Of a stretch of DNA of 48,183 nt, positions 1 through 6,531 are shown in pieces. The notes beneath the pieces are model-generated. The model saw only the letters and a list, made by a program, of their open reading frames with translations, ran no database searches and was not told the origin of the DNA. Origin of the DNA: Bacteroidaceae bacterium (GTDB taxonomy: Bacteria > Bacteroidota > Bacteroidia > Bacteroidales > Bacteroidaceae); NCBI GenBank assembly GCA_900769465.1, contig CAAGGT010000048.1, positions 1 through 48,183 on the forward strand, read 5' to 3'. Numbering within the stretch: the stretch's first letter is position 1; each line of letters opens with the position of its first letter. Both the position numbers and the translations under genes were made by a program.

Positions 1-314
1 TCCTCACAAATACCATTGCTGGCATCTGTTGAATATTTGCTGCTACCATAGACTTTATCTATTAGGGTAACACAATAAGGTAGATTAACGGCGGCATCTC
101 TTATCTTGCCGATTACTACTTGTTTCAAAGTCTGCATATCAGAAATGTGCAGTAGTTCATAGTTGCCGGTTTTTACGGCATCGTGTAATAGTGCTTTGTT
201 CTTGATGAATGAAAGCAGAATCTTGTTCTTGCGGCTTTTGGTGCCGTTACTGTGATAGTTGAGTCCAAACAATTCCTTGAACTCCTCATAGTTTTGAAAT
301 TTGTAGTATAACAT
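1..314 (-). CDS. Hypothetical protein of mobile elements, N-terminal part
   Basis: An open frame runs from an ATG at 314 to the window edge, giving 104 residues that begin MLYYKFQNYEEFKELFG and then become Lys-rich. The gene continues past base 1, so its C-terminus is missing. The N-terminus resembles, from memory, unannotated proteins found beside DUF3871 genes in Bacteroides elements; no function is known to me. It lies downstream of the DUF3871 gene on the same strand, but the terminator-like hairpin at 359-396 separates the two, so it may have its own promoter. No signal peptide or membrane segment is visible. Confidence 0.65.
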   Translation of the reverse strand, partial: MLYYKFQNYEEFKELFGLNYHSNGTKSRKNKILLSFIKNKALLHDAVKTGNYELLHISDMQTLKQVVIGKIRDAAVNLPYCVTLIDKVYGSSKYSTDASNGICE

Positions 315-358
315 AAATTGTTTGTGTTTTGATTGTTTGTAATTGGGTTAAATGAAAA

Positions 359-396
359 AAGAGGACCACTCACGTTTTTCAGTGAATGATCCTCTT
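359..396 (-). terminator. Rho-independent terminator after the DUF3871 gene
   Basis: Arms 359-373 and 382-396 pair over 15 bases around an 8-base loop. In minus-strand RNA the two imperfect positions become G-U pairs, whereas in plus-strand RNA they would be C-A mismatches, which shows the hairpin works on the minus strand. It is followed on that strand by a run of U. Confidence 0.7.
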
Positions 397-453
397 CGGT
401 CGATTCTTGACTTGCGTCAATTGCTTATGTTCGTTCTGGTGCTTGGTCGTACC

Positions 454-1446
454 TTAATTCAAGAACCAACCATAAGTGTTGTCTTCATTTTCGATGGCTT
501 TCTGAATGCCTATCGCAAAGTCGGTACAATTTTGATTTCTTTCGAGCCACTTATCTACATAAGCAGACTTAACTGCTTCATTGAGTAGTTGCATAAGATT
601 CCAACAGGTGATATCCTCTCCTTCTTTCTTCCCGAAATTGGGGTTAGAGGTATAGTTTCTTGTTGCGGCGTTGATTGCTTGGTCTCCAAGGATTATCTCC
701 GGGAGTTCTCGCTGTTGTTCTGTCGAAAGTGCTTGGTATAGTCTCAAGCGACCGATGATTTGACAGAATTGTTGCTCTGTGATTGTTGTTCTGCCCAAGT
801 TCTCAAGAAGGGCTAGATTCTCCTCTTTCTTGGGCTCAAACTGTTTGAAAAGTTGAGTGGTTTTCTCCAATAGATCAAGTTCACTCATACATTCTATTAC
901 TCCTGAGTAACCATCGCAGGTGAGCATTAGGTTACTGCATACTCTTACTTGCCAGCCTACAAATACCTTGAATTTCTCTGGTGATTTTCTGGCATAAAGT
1001 TTGTCTTCGTTATAGGCTCTGACTCCACCTATGCAAAGGTAGATGGTCTGCCCGTTGATCTCTCGTGTGAGGTCTTTGATATGACAACACCACGCCAAAC
1101 GTTGGTAAAAAAGTGTCTTCTCATCCTCACGAAGTTCGTTTGCTTTTTTGTGTAGAGCTGTCGGTATTCGCCCGATGATTGGGTGTGATGCTCTGCACTC
1201 TGTTTCGGTAAGTTCTCCGAATACGTTAGTTGCAGCCTCTCTTACGACATCAATAAACTGCTGATGTGCTATTGTGAGGCTGTTATCCGAAAAAGTTGGT
1301 ACTATACAGCGGTTTAATTCTTCAATTGTTACCGCCTTTGTATTACTCTCGATAAAGTTGGGATGTTCGTTGTCGATTATCCCTTCGGTAATTGATACAA
1401 TCACACCTGTCTCCGGTACGATTGTAAGGTTGTTGTTCTCGTTCAT
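454..1446 (-). CDS. DUF3871 family protein
   Basis: A 330-residue protein with no signal peptide or membrane segment. I recognise the DUF3871 family from its layout: an N-terminal segment with NTKAVTIEELNRCIVPTFSD, then SHPIIGRIP, a middle IYLCIGGVRAYNEDKLYARK, and a C-terminal end with the Trp-Phe-Leu pattern GWFLN. The length fits family members I recall. DUF3871 proteins occur mostly in Bacteroidota plasmids, prophages and conjugative elements; their role is unknown. The gene is followed by a minus-strand terminator at 359-396. Upstream lie two very small genes on the same strand, so they may form one transcript. The location supports assigning this end of the window to an integrated element. 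Confidence 0.75.
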   Translation of the reverse strand: MNENNNLTIVPETGVIVSITEGIIDNEHPNFIESNTKAVTIEELNRCIVPTFSDNSLTIAHQQFIDVVREAATNVFGELTETECRASHPIIGRIPTALHKKANELREDEKTLFYQRLAWCCHIKDLTREINGQTIYLCIGGVRAYNEDKLYARKSPEKFKVFVGWQVRVCSNLMLTCDGYSGVIECMSELDLLEKTTQLFKQFEPKKEENLALLENLGRTTITEQQFCQIIGRLRLYQALSTEQQRELPEIILGDQAINAATRNYTSNPNFGKKEGEDITCWNLMQLLNEAVKSAYVDKWLERNQNCTDFAIGIQKAIENEDNTYGWFLN

Positions 1447-1511
1447 TTGATTATTTGTTTTAAGGTTAATGATTTACTCAAATAAAGAAAAGCCAAGAGG
1501 TTTTAAGTCGC

Positions 1512-1616
1512 TTACTTCTTTGTCTTAAATATTCCTCTTAGCTTTTTTACTCCTTTGAAGATTGATATTGTTACTTCAAGGATTGTTATTACTATGTCTA
1601 ATTTCTTTTCGTTCAC
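1512..1616 (-). CDS. Possible 34-residue small protein with GTG start
   Basis: The frame starts with GTG at 1616-1614 and ends with TAA at 1514-1512. The predicted peptide begins with MNEKKLDIVITILEV and has alternating hydrophobic and basic residues, with a Lys-rich end. It would form an amphipathic helix able to lie on or enter a membrane. It begins seven bases after the stop of the 60-residue gene upstream, which suggests coupled translation. An ATG two bases earlier is out of frame and is followed at once by TGA. Phage holin-like proteins, type I toxins and short leader peptides all look like this, so no function can be given. Confidence 0.4.
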   Translation of the reverse strand: MNEKKLDIVITILEVTISIFKGVKKLRGIFKTKK

Positions 1617-1622
1617 ATAGGC

Positions 1623-1805
1623 TTATTTGTTTTCTGTTGTTTGTGTTTCAGCCGCGTCATCTGTCTCTTCGGCTGATTCTACTGTTTGTACTTGGGCTTT
1701 CTTCTTTGCCCTGAATCTCTCGATAAACTCCACCACGATTGATGAAGCTACAATAATTTCGGCCACATCTCCTGCGACTCTTAATGCTTTTAAAAATTTG
1801 CTCAT
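1623..1805 (-). CDS. Small protein of 60 residues with a hydrophobic N-terminal helix
   Basis: A short, plausible gene: residues 1-30 contain a hydrophobic stretch (VAEIIVASSIVVEFIERF), then a basic patch RAKKKA, then an acidic tail rich in Glu and Thr. The hydrophobic-basic order suggests a single membrane segment with the tail in the cytoplasm. I do not recognise the family. It sits upstream of the possible 34-residue gene and the DUF3871 gene on the same strand, and is probably part of the mobile element. The overlapping open frame on the plus strand has an unlikely composition, so I prefer this strand. Confidence 0.5.
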   Translation of the reverse strand: MSKFLKALRVAGDVAEIIVASSIVVEFIERFRAKKKAQVQTVESAEETDDAAETQTTENK

Positions 1806-1941
1806 TTTGTTCTCTGTTTGGTTGTTTATACTGTTGTCTTTTTTCTCTATTATCTCTGTTTATTATTTATTTTCTCTTATATTGTTGATTATTACATATA
1901 TAAGGCTTTGAAGGAGTACGAAATGGAGAGAAAGAAGTGGC

Positions 1942-1988
1942 GATACTCTGCGAAAACTGTATTTTTTTATCAACTTTCGCAGAGTATC
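1942..1988. promoter_or_regulatory. Perfect 14-bp inverted repeat upstream of the ATPase gene
   Basis: GATACTCTGCGAAA (1942-1955) is repeated in exact inverse at 1975-1988, with a 19-base AT-rich spacer. It lies between two divergent transcripts, so a terminator role is unlikely. The right arm ends about 25 bases before the -7 element of the ATPase gene, where a repressor or activator could bind. A recombination site or cruciform is also possible. Confidence 0.5.
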
Positions 1989-2012
1989 TCGGTGTTTTTT
2001 GAAAATAAGTTA

Positions 2013-2020
2013 TATTTTTG
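2013..2020 (+). promoter_or_regulatory. -7 element of the AAA ATPase gene
   Basis: TATTTTTG fits the Bacteroidota -7 consensus TAnnTTTG. No good -33 TTTG lies at the usual 19-20 base distance, which may mean activator dependence. Transcription would begin near 2027, which excludes the upstream ATG at 2018 and leaves a leader of about 15 bases before the ATG at 2042. Confidence 0.45.
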
Positions 2021-2041
2021 CATTGGATAAATTTGATTCAC

Positions 2042-3469
2042 ATGGGACAGGTTATAGTTGGAAGGAAGAAGGAAATAGCCCAGATAGAACAGTATTATAA
2101 GTCGGGCAAGGCGGAATTCATTGCGGTATATGGAAGAAGACGTGTAGGAAAGACATTCCTTATACGCCAGTATTTCAAAAACCGGTTTGCATTTGATATG
2201 ACCGGTGTTATGGAGGGTAGCAAAGCAGAACAGATGACCGCTTTTCATACTGCTCTTAAGACATATGGATACAAAGGACCTAAAAATCAAAATTGGATTG
2301 ATGCGTTCTTTGCTTTAAGACAGTTGTTGGAATCAAAAATAGAAGAAGGTAAACGTTGCGTGGTGTTCATAGATGAGTTACCTTGTCTCGATACTCAAAA
2401 AGCAGGTTTTGTTAATGCACTCGGTCATTTTTGGAACAACTGGGCTAACTGGCAGTCCGAGATAATGCTGATTGTTTGTGGTTCGGCAACATCCTGGATG
2501 GTAAGGAATATCATCGATAATCACGGTGGCCTTCACGACCGTATTACCCACGAGATACATTTGCATCCTTTTACTTTGAGCGAAACTGAAGAGTTCTTCG
2601 CAAAAAATGGTTTTGTATGGAACCGTTTAAGCATCATTCAAACATATATGGCTATTGGCGGAGTTCCGTACTATATGAGCTTGTTCGACCGCAAAGACAG
2701 CCCAGCTACAGGCTTGGACAGATTGTTCTTTAGCGAGAACGCAGAACTGAAAAAAGAATACCGCAGATTGTTCTCCTCGCTATTCAAGAACCCACAACCA
2801 TATCTTGAAATAATCTCTTTACTTGCAAAGCATCCCAAAGGGCTGACACGAGAGGAGATTTGCACTGCGCTTAAGACAAGCAACAATGGTAAATTGGGAG
2901 ACATGCTCACCGACTTGATCTATTGCGACTTCTTGCGTAAATACAACGTCAGGGATAAAAAAATAAAAGCAAATTCCGGTATTTACCAACTTATTGATTT
3001 TTATACAATTTTCTATAATGCTTTCGCTTCCAAGAATATCGTAGAAGAACATTTTTGGACACGCAATGTAAACACGCCGGAGATAAATACTTGGTACGGA
3101 CTTGCATTTGAACGAGTATGCAAAGCGCATATGCAACAGATAAAGAAATCACTCGGCATTGCTAGTGTCTCTACCGAATTCTATACCTGGAAAAGCAAGC
3201 AAACTGAAGATGGAGCACAAATAGACATTGTTATTGATAGAGCAGACAACACCATCAATATATGCGAGGTCAAGTATAGCGAAGACCTATACAGCCTGGA
3301 CAAAGATGAGTTCCTTAAAATACAGAATCGAATCAAAGCTTTCAAAGATGTTACAGGAACTCGTAGCAGTATCATTCCAACAATGATTACCACTTTTGGT
3401 ATGAAAGACGGAATGTACAGCGACCATATTATAGCAAAAATAGATATGGACGACCTTTTCCAGTCCTAA
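2042..3469 (+). CDS. AAA ATPase with DUF234/PD-(D/E)xK-like C-terminus
   Basis: A 475-residue cytoplasmic protein of the archaeal-type ATPase family. The N-terminal ATPase domain shows Walker A as YGRRRVGKT near residue 32 and a Walker B/sensor region at VFIDELPCLD, followed by VCGSATSW. A winged-helix-like middle part follows (LLAKHPKGLTREEI). The C-terminal part has the DUF234 layout, with D-I-V-I-D near residue 395 and E-V-K near 408, a spacing like PD-(D/E)xK nucleases. The start at 2042 is chosen because the promoter lies over the earlier ATG. Substrate and role are unknown for the family; DNA repair, defence or toxin roles have been suggested. Within a mobile element it is best read as a stand-alone cargo gene. 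Confidence 0.8.
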   Translation: MGQVIVGRKKEIAQIEQYYKSGKAEFIAVYGRRRVGKTFLIRQYFKNRFAFDMTGVMEGSKAEQMTAFHTALKTYGYKGPKNQNWIDAFFALRQLLESKIEEGKRCVVFIDELPCLDTQKAGFVNALGHFWNNWANWQSEIMLIVCGSATSWMVRNIIDNHGGLHDRITHEIHLHPFTLSETEEFFAKNGFVWNRLSIIQTYMAIGGVPYYMSLFDRKDSPATGLDRLFFSENAELKKEYRRLFSSLFKNPQPYLEIISLLAKHPKGLTREEICTALKTSNNGKLGDMLTDLIYCDFLRKYNVRDKKIKANSGIYQLIDFYTIFYNAFASKNIVEEHFWTRNVNTPEINTWYGLAFERVCKAHMQQIKKSLGIASVSTEFYTWKSKQTEDGAQIDIVIDRADNTINICEVKYSEDLYSLDKDEFLKIQNRIKAFKDVTGTRSSIIPTMITTFGMKDGMYSDHIIAKIDMDDLFQS

Positions 3470-3495
3470 CCTACGATAAAATAAAGAAAAAAAAG

Positions 3496-3538
3496 AAACC
3501 ACCTTACTCATAGTTTTTCACTACGGGTTTGGTGGTTT
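3496..3538 (+). terminator. Probable terminator after the AAA ATPase gene
   Basis: Arms AAACCACC (3496-3503) and GGTGGTTT (3531-3538) pair around a long 27-base loop, starting 27 bases past the stop codon. The long loop and the short T run make this a weaker call than the other terminators in the window. Confidence 0.45.
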
Positions 3539-3678
3539 AATAGTTCAATGTTTTCGTCTAAGGTACTTGACTCATAGATTACTCGCACATCTTCTATTCT
3601 TCCAATAAGACACGGACGCTCTTCGCCCTTTCCGGATCTTACCAGGTATAAATGAATTTTGTGTTTTATATTTAGTTG
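3508..3678 (-). pseudogene. Possible gene remnant of about 56 codons
   Basis: On the minus strand an open frame without any ATG, GTG or TTG start runs from just after a TAG (3679-3681) to TGA (3508-3510). It reads like real protein: IHLYLVRSGKGEERPCLIGR followed by Glu- and Val-rich sequence. The lack of a start and the stop just before suggest the 3' end of a decayed gene. Its basic beta-strand-like opening faintly recalls the arm-binding domain of tyrosine recombinases, but I cannot establish this. Confidence 0.3.
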
Positions 3679-3799
3679 CTATGTCCCCTCTCTAAAGGCT
3701 GGACTATAGCTCTTTCTATGTATAAGGCGGTCAGGGGTTTTAAGACGGAGGAAATTAGAGAAACTGTATAGCGTGAACTTTATAAAAATTGAATTACAC

Positions 3800-3830
3800 T
3801 TTCTCGTTACAAGTATAATATGTATTTTTG
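3800..3830 (+). promoter_or_regulatory. Promoter at the element end, pointing at the att site
   Basis: TTTC (3800-3803), 19 bases, then TATTTTTG (3823-3830) match the Bacteroidota promoter pattern at three of four -33 bases and all fixed -7 bases. Transcription would begin near 3837 and run toward the tRNA fragment. The only downstream frame is 17 codons (3833-3886). In the integrated state it has no evident gene. Confidence 0.45.
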
Positions 3831-3952
3831 CGATGTTTAACATATTTCTAACGTCACTCAGTAAAGAAGTCTGTTTAAACCAATAATTAAACCGCAACAA
3901 AAAGAGCACATATAATTTGTTGAGAATCAAATATCTCAGCCTAATAACTCGG

Positions 3953-3999
3953 TACGTCTGGGGGGCGTGTGGTCGCTGGTTCGAATCCAGTCATCCCGA
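3953..3999 (+). pseudogene. 3' fragment of tRNA-Pro(GGG), attachment-site scar
   Basis: The anticodon arm (stem 3953-3957 with 3965-3969, loop 3958-3964, anticodon GGG at 3960-3962), variable loop 3970-3974, T arm (stems 3975-3979 and 3987-3991, loop TTCGAAT), the 3' acceptor strand CATCCCG (3992-3998) and discriminator A are all in register. The matching 5' strand, CGGGATG, and a D arm are absent upstream, so the gene cannot give a functional tRNA. The break near the anticodon stem fits integrase crossover within a tRNA gene. The anticodon assignment comes from reading the arm by eye. Confidence 0.8.
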
Positions 4000-4000
4000 C

Positions 4001-4058
4001 AAAGAGAAATATTTGATTTACAACCATTTAGGAGTAGATTAAATGTTTCTCTTTTTTT
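4001..4058 (+). terminator. Terminator of the original tRNA-Pro gene
   Basis: AAAGAGAAA (4001-4009) pairs with TTTCTCTTT (4046-4054), followed by more T. It starts right after the tRNA fragment and is presumably the native terminator of the tRNA locus that was kept on the chromosome side of the integration. Confidence 0.55.
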
Positions 4059-4113
4059 GTTGTATCAGTCTGGTTTAATTGGTGGTTTAAACCAAAATAC
4101 TCCGGATACGCAT

Positions 4114-4146
4114 AAAAAAAGAAACGCAAATTGCGTTTCTTTTTTT
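4114..4146 (-). terminator. Terminator of ispG
   Basis: A 16-base perfect stem (4114-4129 with 4131-4146) has a core GAAACGCAA flanked by A and T runs, so it can work on both strands. It lies 9 bases past the ispG stop codon. Confidence 0.75.
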
Positions 4147-4154
4147 ACTGTCTG

Positions 4155-5891
4155 TTATTTATTCTTGTCACTGTCTATCAGTTGCAATAGGCGTTCGATG
4201 GCCTCCTCCTCGGGGATATTCTTCTCCACACACTCCTTGCGGCGATAGAGCGAGACCTTTCCGCGGGCAGCGCCCACATAACCATAATCGGCATCGGCCA
4301 TTTCGCCGGGGCCGTTCACAATGCAGCCCATAACACCAATCTTCAGGCCCTTGAGGTGGGCAGTGGCAGCCTTTATGCGTGCCAAAGTACCCTGCAGGTC
4401 GTACATAGTGCGGCCACAACCGGGGCAGGCAATGTATTCGGTCTTGCTTATGCGGGCACGTGTTGCCTGCAATATGCCGAACATTATTGAGTTCAACTCC
4501 TCGGCACTACTCGATGGGTTCTCGAGCCACAAGCCATCGACAAGACCATCAATGAGCAACACACCCAAATCGGCCGATGCCTTTATGCGCAACGACTCCA
4601 GCGAAGATTCATTGTATGCCCTGCGTATGATTACAGGAGCATCTATGCCCTCAGCTATCAATTTATGCACCAATGCACGCAGTTCACCGACAGGGTTTGC
4701 GTGGGTTGTCGAAGCAACAATGGCTACATCCTTCAGAGACTTGAGCTTTGCAATATTATCGGCAGTAAGTTCGCCATATGTGACAGAAACAAAACGGGTA
4801 TCCGTAGCATTCTTCAAGTCCACAACCGGCACAAGACCGGCAACAATGTCAGGAGCGATATCCTTATCCTCGACCTCACCACCCACAACTATCGGGACAT
4901 TATTTCCACCTACGAGCCCAAACGCGCTTGTCTTGCGGCGCACAGGTTCTTCGTAATTGAACGAAGGCGCAACGACAGCCTCGATTGGTGCATGCTCTGC
5001 ACGGCAGGCAACATAATCGGCAAGTTCCTTTGCCACGGGAATCTCGTTCTCGGGAGCCTCGGCAAGTGACACGCGCAATGTGTCACCGACACCATCGGCC
5101 AACAGCGCTCCAATGCCTACGGCGCTCTTTATGCGCCCATCCTCGGCATCACCGGCCTCTGTAACACCCAGATGCAAGGGGTATGAAATACCCTCCTCGG
5201 CCATAACACGTACAAGACGACGCACCGTTGTCACCATCATTGCAGTGTTGCTGGTTTTTATTGAAACAACAACATTGTTGAAATTTTCGTCGCGACAAAT
5301 GCGCAGGAACTCCATACACGACTCTACCACACCCGACGGGGTGTCACCGTAACGGCTCATGATGCGGTCGCTGAGCGAGCCGTGGTTCACGCCCACACGC
5401 ACTGCCTTTCCCTCGGCCTTGCATATGTCAAGGAAGGCCACAAAGCGTTCACGCAGGCGTTTCAGTTCCTCGGCATACTCGGCATCGGTATAGTCTATAT
5501 GCTTGAACGTACGCGCGGTGTCGACATAGTTGCCGGGGTTCACGCGTACCTTGTCGGCATAACGTGCTGCGGTATCGGCCACCGAAGCGTTGAAATGCAC
5601 ATCGGCCACAAGGGGCACATTGCAACCGCGTGCAAGCAACTGCTGCTTGATGCTGCCAAGATTCACGGCCTCGCGGTTGCCCTGCGTGGTAAGGCGCACA
5701 AGTTCGCCACCACGCTCCACAATGCGCAATGTCTGTTCCACACTGCCCTCGGTATCCATAGTGCTTGTGTTTGTCATAGACTGTACACGCACAGGATATG
5801 CGCTACCAATAAACACATCACCGACAGCTACCTCGACCGTAGGGCGTCGCCTGTAGTTGAAAAAATCTATTTCAGTTTGTCTTGTATTCAT
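4155..5891 (-). CDS. ispG: 4-hydroxy-3-methylbut-2-enyl diphosphate synthase
   Basis: IspG (GcpE) converts methylerythritol cyclodiphosphate to HMBPP in the MEP isoprenoid pathway with a [4Fe-4S] cluster. At 578 residues this is the long form with a middle insertion domain (roughly residues 260-470) found in Bacteroidota, Chlamydiae and plants, against about 370 in E. coli. The N-terminal TIM barrel begins VQSMTNTSTMDTEGSVEQ. Cluster ligands are visible at Cys489 and Cys492 (CPGCGRT) and Cys523, with Glu530 in GCIVNGPGE, matching the spacing of the E. coli ligands. The start codon overlaps the purE end by 20 bases, so the two are translationally coupled. dxs, the first enzyme of the same pathway, lies at 16693-18588. 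Confidence 0.96.
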   Translation of the reverse strand: MNTRQTEIDFFNYRRRPTVEVAVGDVFIGSAYPVRVQSMTNTSTMDTEGSVEQTLRIVERGGELVRLTTQGNREAVNLGSIKQQLLARGCNVPLVADVHFNASVADTAARYADKVRVNPGNYVDTARTFKHIDYTDAEYAEELKRLRERFVAFLDICKAEGKAVRVGVNHGSLSDRIMSRYGDTPSGVVESCMEFLRICRDENFNNVVVSIKTSNTAMMVTTVRRLVRVMAEEGISYPLHLGVTEAGDAEDGRIKSAVGIGALLADGVGDTLRVSLAEAPENEIPVAKELADYVACRAEHAPIEAVVAPSFNYEEPVRRKTSAFGLVGGNNVPIVVGGEVEDKDIAPDIVAGLVPVVDLKNATDTRFVSVTYGELTADNIAKLKSLKDVAIVASTTHANPVGELRALVHKLIAEGIDAPVIIRRAYNESSLESLRIKASADLGVLLIDGLVDGLWLENPSSSAEELNSIMFGILQATRARISKTEYIACPGCGRTMYDLQGTLARIKAATAHLKGLKIGVMGCIVNGPGEMADADYGYVGAARGKVSLYRRKECVEKNIPEEEAIERLLQLIDSDKNK

Positions 5892-6378
5892 ATTTGAGTT
5901 CCTTGAGCTCTTCGTTCGCTTTCTCTATCTTTTTGCAGAGGTTGCTCTTGTAAGCAGCAAGACGCTCTGCAAGCTCGGCATCGGCAAGCGACAGCATCTC
6001 TACAGCCAGGATTGCGGCATTGAGCGATGCATTAACGCCAACTGTAGCCACAGGAATGCCCGGAGGCATCTGCACGATTGCAAGCAACGCATCCATTCCA
6101 TCGAGTGTACTGTTGATGGGCACACCAATCACGGGAAGGGTTGTACTTGCGGCAATTACACCGGGAAGATGAGCTGCCATACCTGCTGCAGCAATTATCA
6201 CCTTAACGCCACGCTCCTTCGCGCCCTTTGAAAAGGCCTCTACAGCCTCGGGAGTGCGGTGTGCCGAAAGAGCATTAACCTCGAAAGGCACTTTCATCTC
6301 GTTCAAGAAATCAGTAGCTTTCTTCATTACAGGCAGATCCGATGTACTGCCCATTATAACACTTACAATTGCTTTCAT
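5872..6378 (-). CDS. purE: N5-carboxyaminoimidazole ribonucleotide mutase
   Basis: Class I PurE moves the carboxyl group of N5-CAIR to C4, giving CAIR in purine synthesis. The 168-residue protein has the ligand-binding loops in order: GSTSDLP (10-16), the catalytic SAHRTP (38-43, His40), and GMAAHLPG near residue 75. The C-terminal tail is charged and longer than in E. coli. No purK lies next to it. It overlaps ispG by 20 bases and probably shares its transcript. Upstream is a structured intergenic repeat, then fbp. Confidence 0.96.
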   Translation of the reverse strand: MKAIVSVIMGSTSDLPVMKKATDFLNEMKVPFEVNALSAHRTPEAVEAFSKGAKERGVKVIIAAAGMAAHLPGVIAASTTLPVIGVPINSTLDGMDALLAIVQMPPGIPVATVGVNASLNAAILAVEMLSLADAELAERLAAYKSNLCKKIEKANEELKELKYEYKTN

Positions 6379-6402
6379 ATTCTGTTTTGGTTTTAATTAT
6401 TC

Positions 6403-6508
6403 GTTTTCGACTTTAACCGCACTTTGTGCGATTGAAACTTGGCCGCACCCGCAGTAAAACATCAAAGCAAGCTTTGTGTTTTGCTCGTTGGCACAAGCTT
6501 TCAGCTTT
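6403..6508 (-). repeat. Structured intergenic repeat, copy A
   Basis: Read on the minus strand, this 106-base segment aligns without gaps to 12721-12826. It has two hairpins: an A/C-rich one centred on CAAAGCTTGCTTTG, and a 3' one, CGCACAAAGTGCG, followed by GTTAAAG. It lies between fbp and purE in the same direction as their transcription. Confidence 0.75.
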
Positions 6509-6531
6509 AACCTTTCACTTTTCACCTTTTC

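Larger units (their letters stand above)
1..3999. mobile_element. Right end of an element integrated in a tRNA-Pro gene
   Basis: The first 4 kb differs from the rest of the window. It is visibly richer in A and T, its genes are of the DUF3871/unknown type typical of Bacteroides mobile elements, and it ends at a 3' piece of tRNA-Pro(GGG) followed at once by core genes. Integrative elements that insert in the 3' half of a tRNA gene leave one intact tRNA at one end and a duplicated 3' piece at the other; the piece here marks the far end. No integrase or conjugation gene is visible, so the rest of the element and the intact tRNA are expected beyond base 1. The element class (ICE, mobilizable island or prophage) cannot be told from what is visible. 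Confidence 0.6.

Noticed and set aside
1627..2030. Plus-strand open frames over the small genes
   Set aside because: They are low-complexity Ser/Val/Phe-rich and Tyr/Phe-rich translations of AT-rich DNA, and they cross the inverted repeat and promoter.
3679..3930. 83-residue minus-strand frame left of the tRNA fragment
   Set aside because: The translation is rich in Leu, Phe and Asn without a pattern, and the frame crosses a good promoter on the other strand.
3926..3999. A complete tRNA gene
   Set aside because: The 3' half folds, but the upstream bases do not form a D arm and lack the acceptor strand CGGGATG.
4155..4419. Frame-shadow proteins over ispG and fbp (Cys/Arg/His-rich)
   Set aside because: They lie inside intact genes in other frames and show the codon-composition bias of shadows.
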